A stretch of 64,000 bases of DNA from Sepioteuthis lessoniana (lineage: Eukaryota; Mollusca; Cephalopoda; Myopsida; Loliginidae), in contig OY757921.1 of assembly GCA_963585895.1 (NCBI GenBank), positions 52,949,669 to 53,013,668 on the forward strand, given 5' to 3'. How positions within the stretch are numbered: the stretch's first letter is position 1; each line of letters starts with the position of its first letter. The translations under genes were made by a program, and so were the position numbers. This document shows, piece after piece, positions 1-10,324 of the stretch. Below the pieces are notes generated by a model, which worked only from the letters and a program-made list of their open reading frames with translations, did no database searches and had not been told where the DNA came from.

Positions 1-900
1 TATAAAAAGTAATTTTCATGAATGCGTTCCTTTTTCAAACCTTTCCCTTTGTCTATCTAAATAATTTTGTCGAAATTTTTTGGATGAGGACCTTCATTTT
101 TTTTTTTTTTGTATATGCCATTTAATTCCAAGTTCAAATCTCAAAATTAAATGAGAACAAGCCAATCAGATAAAAACAATTTTTTTCATCATAACGATGA
201 CAAACTTCAGAACTAAAACGGAATAAATCAGCAGAAAATTTAAGAATGTGATCAAAGCATTCAATGCATTTATCTTCCCACATAGATCGTTTATTACATG
301 AAGGCGTTTATGCTTTGCTAAGGGTGATTTTCTCATGGTCACTCAAAATTGACGCACATAGACTCTGATGTTACTTATATATTTTTGAAAATTTGATCAA
401 AAGTTTTGAATATCATTTTGCATAAATTCTCTATTGTCACCGTATGATTTATAACAATATTATCTCTATAAAATAATACAAATTATGGAAGTTATGATGT
501 AATGTCCACCCAATGCAAATACCACATCAAAAGAGGTGTAGAGGCGTTAGGATACACATTTGGTTAGTGGTGACTTTGATTGAAATAAGAGACGGGAAAG
601 TTTGCGTTTTGAGTTTAGCAGTTCAATTCATGGTGAACATTTTTTAATATTTCACAAAGGCCTTTAAAAGGTGCTTCGTCATAAACTTTAGAAAACACTT
701 AAAATTTCCTCCACTCTACGAAGGATTGTTTGTAAGCTCATTAAGATGGCTGGTCTGCATAATTAAATCATAAATAAATGCGTGAACCTAACTGTAAATG
801 CGTGTATTTTCATTTCTTTCATCATAAGGATCAAGTGACAATCTTTGCGAGAATTTCAGGTGATGTTCCAATAGTTCAGCGCTTTTATATGTACATTTAT
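1..900. other. AT-rich sequence, nothing recognised
   Basis: This should be intron of the WSC gene downstream of its exon 8. I found no acceptor-exon-donor combination on the minus strand that continues the protein convincingly. Confidence 0.4.
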
Positions 901-922
901 GATATTGTTTTCATCAACTTAC

Positions 923-1046
923 ATATTTTGTAAACAGTACTTTCCATCGATCCACCACATTGTTCCTTTGAATTACAAAGTCTGTTGCATCTTTCGGAAC
1001 TCCCGTATATATTATATCTCTCCCCACACCAACAGTCACCACCACT
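923..1046 (-). CDS. Exon 8 of WSC gene: second half of WSC domain 2
   Basis: This 124-nt exon has the acceptor TGTCATTTCAG and donor GTAAGTTG. It encodes SGGDCWCGERYNIYG, then RCNRLC, EQCGG and TVYKI. All five cysteines of the second WSC half are present, bringing this domain to eight. It exits in phase 1, so at least one more exon must lie to the left, outside the window. Confidence 0.88.
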
Positions 1047-1587
1047 CTGAAATGACAAGATAGTACCCAGATTTAATTTCACTAATTCTATTTATGTAAA
1101 TATTATACAGACTGATGAAAAATGAAAACATTCCAAGCAATAGGAGTAGTTTCGTCTTTATTAATTTCTTTTTATTACATTTATTCAAAAAATTATATAA
1201 AACTTATCAATGTTTTCAATTGTATGATAAAATGTACTGCAATCTAATTGTAAACTTCCCATCCCTGATGAACATGGTGATTGACAATGAAAGACCATCC
1301 ACGATAACTCTCGTGGGAAGTGCAAGAAACACTCATGCGTAAGCTGTCTTTCCGTTTTTGAGGCTGATCCGGAGGTGGGACTGAAAAACTCTAATAAATG
1401 GAGTATTATCATTCTTAGACCTTGTGTCTGACTTTTTTCCTTTTCTGTGAACTTGTAGTCATCTCTTTATCTCATCTTCGTCTCTGGTAACTTTTGTCAA
1501 GGCCCAGCAACGCGACGATATCGATTCATTATATTATAGTTGGAAATATGATTAATGTCCATACAACAATAAACGAATTTCACTTAC

Positions 1588-1712
1588 TTGCAACCCAACA
1601 TACTGGTAATTCTTCTTTATACATATTTGAACACATTGCATCACAGAATCATAGTGCCCGCCCCACTTCATCATTCTCTTTGTAGGATGGTCTTTGAAGC
1701 ATCCCAGATTCT
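1588..1712 (-). CDS. Exon 7 of WSC gene: first half of WSC domain 2
   Basis: This 125-nt exon has the acceptor ATGGTTTCAG and donor GTAAGTG. It encodes K-NLGCFKDHPTKRMMKW..., QCVQIC, and YQYVGLQ at the end. The first cysteine, the C-x3-C pair and the terminal Gly-Leu-Gln are typical of the first half of a WSC domain. It is clearly paralogous to the exon at 7313-7186 (LGCFKD.P.KR.M shared) and ends in phase 0 at the same position. Confidence 0.87.
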
Positions 1713-2149
1713 CTGAAACCATAGGATTATATTTATATTCAATTAACAGCAAAGTCATACTTACGTCGATAATTTCATAAGATAAAGACCATTTTTCGTT
1801 CTTCATCAATTCTTATACGGCCCTAATTTCACTGAAAAATGTTCATATCCAAATGGATTAATAGTGTTTTGCCTCATTAGATCCTTGAAAAAATGTATTC
1901 AATAATTACTTCAAGATGAATTCTTCTATGGTTTACTTCGGTCAAGTTTATCAAATTCTATCCGCACATGATTGACTATGACAATTATTCATGTTTTGAC
2001 GGGATTTTTTTTTTTTGTTCATTTCTTTGAAGATATTTTCTTAGAAAAAAAAGTTCAGAACTCCACATTAACATGGATGACCAAGATTAAAAAAAAGACA
2101 CTAGCAAAAAACTGTTCTCTTTTTAGTTTTCTCTTTACTTGCATATTTC

Positions 2150-2440
2150 TATGGAGGCTTGGTTATCATAACGGTTATCATCGCAGGAAATATAATCGGT
2201 GTCTCGAATTCAAATCCGGAACAAGGTAGTTTGCACTTCAATTCACGCTAATTCCTTTGGGAAATGTATAAATCCATTTTTAGTCCATTAACTATATTTA
2301 AATAACCGGCCCAGGTTTTATCACTGAATAGGTAAGCAATCTCGGAGAAAGTAAACCTTGAATTCAAACCAACTTACTCCGCGTAAAAATTGATGTCGGC
2401 CAAGGTGGTGTTGGGTAAATACATGCAGAATTTTCAACTC
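2150..2440 (+). mobile_element. tRNA-derived SINE, family 1, diverged copy (S1)
   Basis: A tRNA-like head with a B-box-like GAATTCAAATCC around 2208 is followed by a body shared with the SINEs at 35159-35451 and 41602-41888: ...GGGAAATGTATAAATCC..., ...GAATTCAAACC...ACTCCGCGTAAAAATTG..., ending GTTGGGTAAATA. It lies in an intron of the WSC gene. Ends are approximate and no target-site duplication is clear. Confidence 0.6.
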
Positions 2441-2484
2441 GTGTATTTTTATTATGGTATTTGAATCCACAATTACTCACACAC

Positions 2485-2485
<1 letters not shown>

Positions 2486-2516
<31 letters not shown>
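2486..2516. repeat. (TA)n microsatellite
   Basis: Perfect TA dinucleotide run close to the 3' end of the SINE at 2150-2440. Confidence 0.95.
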
Positions 2517-2518
<2 letters not shown>

Positions 2519-3056
2519 ACAACGCCGGAGCAGTTTTCTTACCAACTTTGAATTCTACATATCACCTTATTCAGCAGATGAAAAATGAGACTTTCAATCG
2601 TCCATATGCATTAATGGGACAAAGAGGTGTTCATGACATAAAGAAGTGTTCACGTGACAATGAAGTTTTCACCTTACAATGAACTCTTCACGTGACAAAA
2701 GTAAATATATTCCTTTTTTTTAACAAAATATTTTTTTTAAATTCACCCCTGGAGCACAGGTGAATTAACCTGATGCTCATAGTCATAAAGTATTTAAAGA
2801 TCTACCTTTAGACACCGATTCCATTTCTTTATTCAACAATCTAAAATCCGGGTATTCTAATATTCATATTATTTCTTCGGGACCACTCACGGCAATTATT
2901 TTCATCCTCTTTTGATGAAAAGAATATGTTATGTTTTTAGTTTCATTTTAAAATCCTGTGCATATAATGGATTTTCAATTAGTATCGATTTCACACAGAA
3001 TATTCTAAAAAATAGAGTGCATTTTATACGTAAATGAAATATTTAATTCTAATATT

Positions 3057-3061
<5 letters not shown>

Positions 3062-3098
<37 letters not shown>
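3062..3098. repeat. (AC)n microsatellite
   Basis: Perfect AC run, 46 nt from microexon 2 on its downstream (intronic) side. CA repeats near exons can affect splicing in animals, but any effect here is inference. Confidence 0.95.
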
Positions 3099-3100
<2 letters not shown>

Positions 3101-3143
3101 TAATAAAATATTATATAATACAACATATGATATAATTACTTAC

Positions 3144-3158
3144 TTATCAGAGGTGACC
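3144..3158 (-). CDS. Microexon 2 (15 nt) of WSC gene
   Basis: A strong polypyrimidine tract and acceptor (CTTTTTTTTCTCTTTTTCAG) precede 15 nt that end at GTAAGTAATTATA. In phase 1 it gives G-SPLI and the first base of a lysine codon, linking WSC domain 1 to WSC domain 2. The same length, phase and donor as microexon 1 support it being real. It could be an optional cassette. If it is skipped, WSC domain 1 joins WSC domain 2 in frame with a Glu at the junction. Confidence 0.65.
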
Positions 3159-3339
3159 CTGAAAAAGAGAAAAAAAAGAAACAATTTGTGATAATGTCCC
3201 CCAGTACAACAACAAAAACAACAACAACAATATTAATCGTAATCACTTTCAACCGTAGTGTCGTGGATAATTTACTGGATTGTAACATCGAAATAAACTA
3301 ATTCAAACGCCAGTACATTCAATTTCGGACTAATACCTA

Positions 3340-3485
3340 TCGGAAAGTAATGAAACCCCATATCACTCTGTTATGCGATTAATAGCAGGACTCCTGTCCT
3401 TATTCAATGATGGTTTGGAATGAAATAACCCATAAAGGTTTATTTGCCATTAAACCAAGAAACCAAACCAAACCAAACCAAACTT
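3340..3485 (-). repeat. Dispersed repeat family D, copy D1 with (AACC)n end
   Basis: Read on the minus strand, GGTTTGGTTTGGTTT..., TTTAATGGCAAATAAACC and GGGTTATTTCATTCCAAA match the start of the repeats at 12690 and 45548. I do not recognise the family. It has no visible coding capacity. Confidence 0.5.
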
Positions 3486-4059
3486 AAGGAAGTGATATGT
3501 TTATATATATTAGATAACATGAATTTTTCTGTTTACGATAAATCTAAGTCAACGATGCATGGGCAACAATCTTTGCTCACTAATTCTTTCAAACATTTCA
3601 TAAAAATATAAAGATACATTATTCATTGTAAATTTATATTTACATTTTTTGTGTAGGTTACAAAAAGTTTTTCTTCGTTTTCCTTTTTTGCTCACGGTCC
3701 TATCAAATTGGAATAATCTTCTAAACAGAAAACAAAGATAACGCTGCTTGGTGGATGTTTGTTTTTCATATGTTTTCTTGTTCTACTGGGGTATTATTTT
3801 GTTATTTTTTTCATCTTAGCTTTTTTAATGGTTTCCACTTCCAATATTCCCAAGTAATAGTTACTTTCCTTCTGTCCCTACTTTCCAGACTTAGCAGTAT
3901 ATACCTTCTTTTATTCCTCTTTCATTTTTCATTATCAGTATAGCACAGTTTTCAATGGTAAATCCCATTTCTATAACATGGCTTCTTTTTGTTTGCATCA
4001 AGTTCTCGAGTTTCATTTTTGCAAATAGCATGGTATAATGTAATTTTTGCAAATATTAT

Positions 4060-5954
4060 TATTGCTTCGACTCTTTGGGAGTTTTTCACTGATGGAGTTT
4101 GAGTAGCAGCGAGTCTCCTCAATTTGCCAGGATTCTTCTGAGTATTCTGGTTGATCTAAATAATAATGTAGTCTCCACTCGTTCTCTGGTTTCTGAGTCC
4201 CCTAGTTCCCTTATGAAGCCTTTGGCGATTGTTCCAAGGGCATCAAATACAATTGGTGTCATCTTCATCTTCTGTAGTTACTTTTAATTCATTGACAAGT
4301 TCTAAGTAATTATCTGTTTTCGCTTTCTTTTAATTTTACTAGGCAAAGTCCTCTACTCGGCAGTTTCTCGTTTTGTTTTTGTTTACATAGTCTTCAAGAT
4401 GAGATTAGGGGATTGTTTTGATAACTATCACTTGGCCTGTTTGTTTTTTCGAGATTAGGTGACCCGTTATTATCTTAATTCCCACTGGATCACTTACTCC
4501 ACCAAGACGTGACTAATCTCACACTCATTTTTTGGCTAATTTGCTGCATTGGCTTATTATGTGATTAATCGTTTCTTCTCTATCACCAGACAACATACAT
4601 TTTCTATTTTGTTATTTTTTTCCTTTAACATAGTTGATATGGCGTTGTTTTGTGCTACTATCAGAAAATATTCTGTTTCTATCTTAATGTTTCTTAGCCA
4701 TGTTTAGGTCTTCTCGTGTGAGATTCAACCAGTTTGTCTCTTGAAATATCCATACAGTTGTTTATATTCCCCTTTCTGTTTCCTATTTATTGTTGTTCTG
4801 TTGATCATTATGTCACCTGTGTTGTTTCTGGTCACTGTAATTAGTCTTTGTTCTTTTTTATGCAGTCTTCGGGGACCTGCGTCGATGCATAGACGCGATC
4901 TTCAATGCTGGTGTGTTCTCTTCCTCCTTCTTTTCTTGGCATATGTAATTAGTCTCTACCATCTCTAGTATGTGAGGCCTTATGCATCATCCTTAGTTTT
5001 CTTGTCCATTTGTTGAAGTTCTTTCCTTGTCCTTTTCAAAAATGTTCACAAGTAAATTAGAAGAGGAACAGCTCAGGTGTTTATAACTTTCATGAGATTC
5101 CTGCAATTAACTTTGGTTTCAATTAGTTTTTTTCTTCTCCTAACTTTTTTTAAAATTTCATCTCTACTTGTTTGATGGTGCCCACTTCCAATATTCCCAG
5201 TCAGTTGTGAGTTTGCTTTTCTCCGAACTTTCTGACTTTTTCTTTATTTTTTACTTCTATTTCTTCCGTTATTTGTCTTTTTCAGCTTATTATTATTAGC
5301 ACAGCACATTTTTCCAAACCAAATTCTATTCTTATATCCTTTTGATAAGATTTCTGCTATATAGTTTTGTCACGTGTACCATTCTGGTTCTACCTCCACT
5401 TGAGTGATAGTATCAGCTTCCAGTATTCCTAAATATTTGTAGGTTTCCTTTTCTCCGAGGATTCTGATTTTTTCTTGATTTGATAGTTCGTTTCCTTCTG
5501 TCATGTGACATTCCCCGCTTTCTATTACTAGCATGGCACTTTTTAATGCCAAATTCCATTCCTATATATTGACTGCATATTCTCCCTGTCTGTATTAGGG
5601 TTTCCAATTCTCTCTCGTTTTTTGGCAAACAGTTTGATGCCGTCCATGTATATCAAGGGGTTGATCTTTTTTGTGATGTACTGAGTTTGTATCCGGCTGT
5701 GCATTTCCTGAGAATGTGATTGAGTGGCATTATTGCTGTTGTTGAGAGCAATGGAGATTGGGCATCTCCCTGGAATATGCCTCTCTGGATATTTATCGCA
5801 ACTGAGTTTTTTCCTCCTACTGTCAATTCTACTCTCCAGGTTTCTATCGTCTTCTGGATAAACTGTAAAACTTCGTCGGGTATTTTATGCATTTTAAGAC
5901 AGTGTAATATCCTGCTTCGAGTGACAATATCGTAAACCTTTTGTAGTCAATCTA

Positions 5955-5955
<1 letters not shown>
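4060..5955 (-). mobile_element. Non-LTR retrotransposon family A (restriction-like endonuclease type), copy A1
   Basis: Read on the minus strand, the piece runs from the reverse transcriptase palm (RGIFQGD...SPLL about 5780, catalytic YMDG about 5650, YLGILEAD about 5420) through a connecting region to the C-terminal restriction-like endonuclease and a conserved tail (VIGALG-like about 4240, end about 4090). It is truncated at the 5' end and carries frameshifts and stops. The second catalytic Asp of the YMDD box is Gly here, whereas copies A3 and A5 keep YMDD. It lies in an intron of the WSC gene and is transcribed in the same sense. The clade (R4/NeSL group) is inferred from the endonuclease type. 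Confidence 0.8.
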
Positions 5956-6000
<45 letters not shown>

Positions 6001-6010
6001 TTATTATTAT
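5954..6010. repeat. (ATT)n microsatellite, tail of copy A2
   Basis: Trinucleotide run at the 3' end of the minus-strand retrotransposon fragment. Confidence 0.9.
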
Positions 6011-6420
6011 CTATTTATTCATTTATTTATCTATTCCTTTTGACTTTTTCACATAAACGTGAGCTGATTGTCTTTCACTGGAGTTTGAGTGTTCAAGTTT
6101 CTAGAATTCTTCTCAGTATTTTGGTCGTTCTCAACAATGTTGTAGTTTGGATGCTCTTCCCTCGTCCTCCAACATCCAAGTCTTTTAATCACTGTACCAA
6201 ATGCTCCAATTACAATTGGTATAATCGTCACCTTTATGTTCTATAGTTTTTTTAAGATTCCCTAGCAAGGTCTAGGTATGTATCCTTCTTTTCACTTTCT
6301 TTCAGTTTTATTCTGAGGTACAGCCGATACAGCAAAGTCGACAATTTTGCAAGTTCTCTTTTTTGTTGTTAATTACTATAAGGCCTGGACTTCTGGTCGA
6401 TTATTATTATTATCATTCCA
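5956..6420 (-). mobile_element. Family A copy A2, 3' end only, with (AAT)n tail
   Basis: The C-terminal reading frame (IPIVIGAFGTVIK, ENDQNTEKNSRNL on the minus strand, about 6230-6090) matches the ends of A1, A4 and A5. Just beyond the stop lies an (ATT)n run (5954-6010), which on the element strand is an (AAT)n 3' tail. The copy is severely 5'-truncated, as is usual for target-primed insertion. Confidence 0.75.
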
Positions 6421-6603
6421 TTTTCTTTTTTCTTTTATAAATCATTTTTTAACTTATCTTATTTAAATTAATTTATTTTTATATATTTCTTTTAATATCT
6501 TTTAAGTTTTCTTTCTATATTTTTCTTTCTTCCGTTTTAAGACTTTGCGGTCGTTATTTTTTGGGTTGCTTACTTCGAGCACACTCTTTTCAGTATAGTA
6601 AAC

Positions 6604-6612
<9 letters not shown>

Positions 6613-6652
<40 letters not shown>
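6613..6652. repeat. (TA)n microsatellite
   Basis: Perfect TA run between copy A2 and exon 5 of the WSC gene. The surrounding 6420-6800 is otherwise T-rich with nothing recognised. Confidence 0.95.
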
Positions 6653-6654
<2 letters not shown>

Positions 6655-6817
6655 TAGGAAGAATAGAAAATCGGTAAAGAAAAACGATTACACGTTAATA
6701 TTTTCCCTGTAACAGCACAAACGTTGTCAAATTTAATGAACACTCCATTCCAAATAGATTTTTTCTTCTTTTTTTAAAATTTGATCTTATGTTAATGTGC
6801 CGCCTTTCACAACTTAC

Positions 6818-6941
6818 CAATTCCGTAAACTTTGTTTGTCGAAAAACCGCCACAGTTTTCCCCCGAAGGACATAATTTGTTACAATTGTTAGACGTCCCA
6901 TATATATCGTACTTATCACCACATCGACACCCATATCCATT
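6818..6941 (-). CDS. Exon 5 of WSC gene: second half of WSC domain 1
   Basis: This 124-nt exon follows a TTATTTCAG acceptor and ends at GTAAGT. It encodes NGYGCRCGDKYDIYG, then C-x3-C, ENCGG and VYGI. This is the second half of a WSC domain, with cysteines 4 to 8 in the expected spacing (C-x-C-G, C-x3-C, C-G-G) and the closing Tyr. It exits in phase 1. Its length and phases equal those of the paralogous exon at 1046-923. Confidence 0.88.
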
Positions 6942-7075
6942 CTGAAATAAAAATATTTAATATTTTTATTGTTTTATATAGAATTGCAACGAATAGAAAT
7001 ACAAAACATTCTCAAGAATATGCTAAGTTTCCTCTTGTTTTTTTGGTTTTCGTTTTTATCATTTTAATAACCTGT

Positions 7076-7182
7076 ATTTCATAAAAGACAAGAAAAGTTT
7101 TCAGTGACATATCGTTAATTGTAATGCATTATATAAATTCAAAAACTTAGAATTTAAGTTAACATAAAATGAATTATCTACT
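7076..7182. repeat. Local direct repeat, copy 1 (intronic, next to exon 4)
   Basis: These 107 nt recur at 7498-7604 with only a few mismatches. This copy ends inside the donor site of exon 4 of the WSC gene. Confidence 0.9.
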
Positions 7183-7185
7183 TAC

Positions 7186-7313
7186 CTGCAATGAAACGTA
7201 TGGTTGATTTTTTTGTCTACATCGGTCAATACAATCCCCAACATTTGTCACGTGACCCATCCACTGCGTCATAACTCTTTTTCGAGGATTATCTTTGAAA
7301 CATCCAAGGTCAA
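7186..7313 (-). CDS. Exon 4 of WSC gene: first half of WSC domain 1
   Basis: This 128-nt exon has an ATTTTAG acceptor and a GTAAGT donor. It encodes I-DLGCFKDNPRKRVMTQ..., through GDCIDRC, to PYVSLQ. This matches the first half of WSC domains: an initial Gly-Cys-Phe-x-Asp, an Arg near position 10, the paired cysteines C-x3-C, and an aromatic-x-x-x-Gln at the end. It ends in phase 0 exactly before the Asn-Gly-x-x-Cys-x-Cys-Gly half. Part of the downstream intron (7076-7182) is duplicated on the other side of the exon (7498-7604). Confidence 0.87.
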
Positions 7314-7497
7314 CTAAAATAATAGGCGGATATGTTTTTTTAGTATTTTCCTAGGCGTATTATTATGTATTGGACGATAGAACCCTGATGTTTGGTCTTG
7401 ATTCTTTGCATTATGTATTACATTTAACTAATTCAATCATATAATTGTCAGAAAGAACATAATAGCAATTTAAATGATTAAATACACCGATTTTATA

Positions 7498-7604
7498 ATT
7501 TCATAAAAGACAAGAAATGTTTTCAGTGACATATCGTTAATTGTAATGCATTATATAAATTCAGGGACTGAGAATTTAAGTTAACATAAAATGAATTATC
7601 TACT
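7498..7604. repeat. Local direct repeat, copy 2
   Basis: Near-identical to 7076-7182. Similarity stops exactly where exon 4 would begin, so no second exon copy follows. An assembly gap starts 117 nt further on. Confidence 0.9.
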
Positions 7605-7721
7605 CATACTGCTCTATAAAACACTATACACTAGCATTCACAACAACCAAAATCTTTCAAAAGTTAGAATAAATCCTTGCTTTGTATTTTTGAATAAATT
7701 CATTTTAAAGTACAGTCTCAC

Positions 7722-7921
7722 NNNNNNNNNNNNNNNNNNNNNNNNNNNNNNNNNNNNNNNNNNNNNNNNNNNNNNNNNNNNNNNNNNNNNNNNNNNNNNN
7801 NNNNNNNNNNNNNNNNNNNNNNNNNNNNNNNNNNNNNNNNNNNNNNNNNNNNNNNNNNNNNNNNNNNNNNNNNNNNNNNNNNNNNNNNNNNNNNNNNNNN
7901 NNNNNNNNNNNNNNNNNNNNN
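7722..7921. other. Assembly gap of exactly 200 N
   Basis: The bases before the gap end AGTCTCAC and those after it begin AGTCTCACA. The same 8 bases on both sides suggest unmerged overlapping contigs and an arbitrary gap length. Confidence 0.95.
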
Positions 7922-7952
7922 AGTCTCACAATTTCTATTTACTTTTCCTTTG

Positions 7953-7954
<2 letters not shown>

Positions 7955-8014
<60 letters not shown>
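7955..8014. repeat. (TA)n microsatellite
   Basis: Sixty-base TA run beside the assembly gap. It probably contributed to the gap. Confidence 0.95.
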
Positions 8015-8019
<5 letters not shown>

Positions 8020-8274
8020 TATACATATAACCGACTTATTCACCTTAACTAAGATTTTACTGTTTCCTTCAATATTCTTTAGGACATTCCTTATTTATTG
8101 TTGTATGCTATTGCAAGCATTTCTGTAACTTATATACCAAACAAGTCCTATTAAATCAGACGCAAAAGTATCTAATTCTTTAATATGAATTACTCGAAAT
8201 ATTTTGACACAGAAATAGTTCATCCTATTGATCCGGTCTTGACAAACCTACGTAGTTTTTCTGATTCTGTTAGC

Positions 8275-8278
<4 letters not shown>

Positions 8279-8315
<37 letters not shown>
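8279..8315. repeat. (TA)n microsatellite
   Basis: TA run directly upstream of non-LTR copy B1. 8030-8278 shows nothing recognisable. Confidence 0.95.
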
Positions 8316-8317
<2 letters not shown>

Positions 8318-8369
8318 TATGTCTGTGTCTGTGTACTGTGGAATATATATTTTAAGACCGTGTATGGTT

Positions 8370-9165
8370 GTTGCATTACAATGCTCTACTACGAAACTGC
8401 GCAGAACCCAAAATTGAGAAGATACTTTGGAAGAACCAAAATGGCTTTAGGATAAATTGATCCACGACATCACAAACTTTGACGATCTGTCGAATTCTAG
8501 GTGTACGTGCAACAAACCTTGACTCAACAATATTATTTATTGACTTCTCCAAGGCTTTTGACATCATACATAGTGGGAAGGTGGTGCAAATACTACGGCC
8601 TACCCAAAGGAACCGTTGCAGTCATAATGATGCTATATAAAAATACGAAAGTCTGCTCTCCTGATGGAGACACTGACTACTTTAACATTGTAACAGATGT
8701 TCTGAAAGAAGACACATTAGCCCCATACCTGTTTATTATCTACCTAGAATACTTTCTTTGAACGTCTATTGATATAATGAAAGATAACGGTTTCAAGCTG
8801 ATAAGGAAAGAAGCAGAAGATACCCAGTGCAAACAATTACGGACGCTGGTTACGCCGATGATATAGCACTCCTGGCTAATACACACTGCTACATTATTTG
8901 GAACGAGCAGTTGGTGGCATAGTCCTACGTGTCAACGCAGACAAGACGGAATACAAGTGCTTTAATCAAAGAGGTGACATCTCCACACTAAATGGCAGCT
9001 TTTGAAACTAGTTGACAAGTTCACCTATCAAGGAAGCAATGTCTCATCAAGCGGGACAGACATCAACATGCGACTAGCAAAGGCATGAGCAGCTATCGGT
9101 TGGCTATCGGTAATATGGAAGCACATCTGACCGATAAAATAAGAATAAAACATACTAACTTCATC
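8370..9165 (+). mobile_element. Non-LTR retrotransposon family B (RTE-like), copy B1, RT fragment
   Basis: Plus-strand remnant of a reverse transcriptase: LFIDFSKAFDII at about 8525, SPDGDTDYFNIVTDVLKEDTLAPYLF at about 8660-8740, the catalytic YADDIALL at about 8852, and NADKTEYKCFNQRGDISTLN at about 8935-8995, ending in DRLS-type sequence. It has several frameshifts and an in-frame stop after 8760. Endonuclease and C-terminal parts are absent. It is antisense to the WSC gene in whose intron it lies. Confidence 0.8.
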
Positions 9166-9767
9166 TTATAAAATCCATGTGCTATGTTTATTCTTCTAAA
9201 CTCCACACCGAATATTTTTCAATTCTATTTGGCCAGATTCCATAGCCCTAATTTTCTGTTAAATGTGGGTCCACAAGAAACTTCGTGGGTCTCCGTAATA
9301 TTAAATAACCAGCAGAAACCAGGGAGAGAAGACAACCTAAAGGTAACAACTAGGTGTCACATCACTCTGGGCACTTCCCTTGTGCCAGACTGCACAGGGT
9401 TGACTGGTAGAGAAAATCCTGTGATATATGAGACTCGTGAAAGAGAATATTAAGATGATTCGATGCCTTGAGGCGGCTCTGTACCAGTCACGTGAAAGAA
9501 CAGAACGATGAAGGCAGATAGGGTTTCAGCGGAGATTCGTTCCTCAGTCCCTGTGCGTATGCAAACTCAACCGTCTTCAACTCTCTTATTTGTTCTACCC
9601 ATACGTACCTTTTGGATAATAAAAGGAAAAGAAAGGGCGGAGATTATGTTTTTATACATCAGCGTTGTTGACTTTCTCTGCTATAAAACATCTTATGTTG
9701 GCTGTATTGGTAATATGGATTTTCTTCGGCACGTGTAAATAATATTTCAAAAATGTGTATATTGTCA

Positions 9768-9770
<3 letters not shown>
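9166..9770. other. Unrecognised moderately GC-richer segment
   Basis: Possibly further repeat material (for example CGTGGGTCTCCGTAAT at about 9283, CGATGCCTTGAGGCGG at about 9460), but I cannot assign a family and see no convincing coding frame. Confidence 0.3.

Positions 9771-9807
<37 letters not shown>
9771..9807. repeat. (TA)n microsatellite
   Basis: Perfect TA run 115 nt from microexon 1 on its downstream side. Confidence 0.95.
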
Positions 9808-9810
<3 letters not shown>

Positions 9811-9922
9811 CATCTAAATCGTCACGCTTTAATTTCGAGAAAAAGATAGCCATATCATTTCGTGGGACTATAACTTAATCTTTTAGTTGTTTATCTCAAA
9901 GTTAAGAAAAATAATTACTTAC

Positions 9923-9937
9923 TTCTATCTTGAAAGT
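9923..9937 (-). CDS. Microexon 1 (15 nt) of WSC gene
   Basis: TTCTTATTTTCAG precedes a 15-nt segment that is followed by GTAAGTAATTAT. Phase 1 in and phase 1 out, it encodes H-FQDR and supplies the first base of an isoleucine codon completed by the next exon. The donor context is identical over 12 nt to that of microexon 2, which suggests the two are duplicates of one ancestral cassette. A symmetric 15-nt exon can be included or skipped without frameshift, changing the protein by five residues just before WSC domain 1. A head-to-head SINE pair lies less than 200 nt upstream. Confidence 0.65.
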
Positions 9938-10114
9938 CTGAAAATAAGAAAAGCATATTATGGCACATTTTAACATAATAGGGTAAAAATTAATCCTCTT
10001 TTCAAATAATTACAGAAATTCTTTTAAAAGGGACATAAAGACAATATTACTAAGAATTTTTTTCAATTATTAGTTAAGTTGGTGACCTTCGTCGAGGGTA
10101 ACTCGAAGGCTTTC

Positions 10115-10318
10115 TTTTCAATAGTTATAACACCGAGATGTAGGGAATAGCACAACTCCTTTCCTTGGATTGCTTTATTTTACCCTTGATCCTTAATTTG
10201 TAGCGCTGAGTGTTAATGAAGGTGGCATCCAGTACCATTTTTTGAGTCTTTGGTATGACCTGACCTAGGATTGAACCCCTGTCTCCCAGACCATTGGCGA
10301 AACTCAGATCAAATGGAA
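10115..10318 (-). mobile_element. SINE family 3, inverted copy of a head-to-head pair
   Basis: On the minus strand a tRNA-like B box (GGGGTTCAATCCTAG, about 10275) is followed by a body that matches the plus-strand copy at 10325-10510: CTCAAAAAATGGTACT, AACACTCAGCGCTAC, AAGGATCAAGGGTAAA. The two copies meet at their heads with almost no spacer. Confidence 0.65.
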
Positions 10319-10324
10319 TGAGTT

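Noticed and set aside
130-220. Possible terminal exon of the WSC gene (minus strand after CCGTTTTAG at about 217)
   Set aside because: It reads FLKFVIVMMKKIVFI then stop in the right phase, but the acceptor context is weak and the peptide has no meaning as a domain. It could be chance.
7591-8026. Long frames across the N gap
   Set aside because: They consist of translated Ns and TA repeats only.
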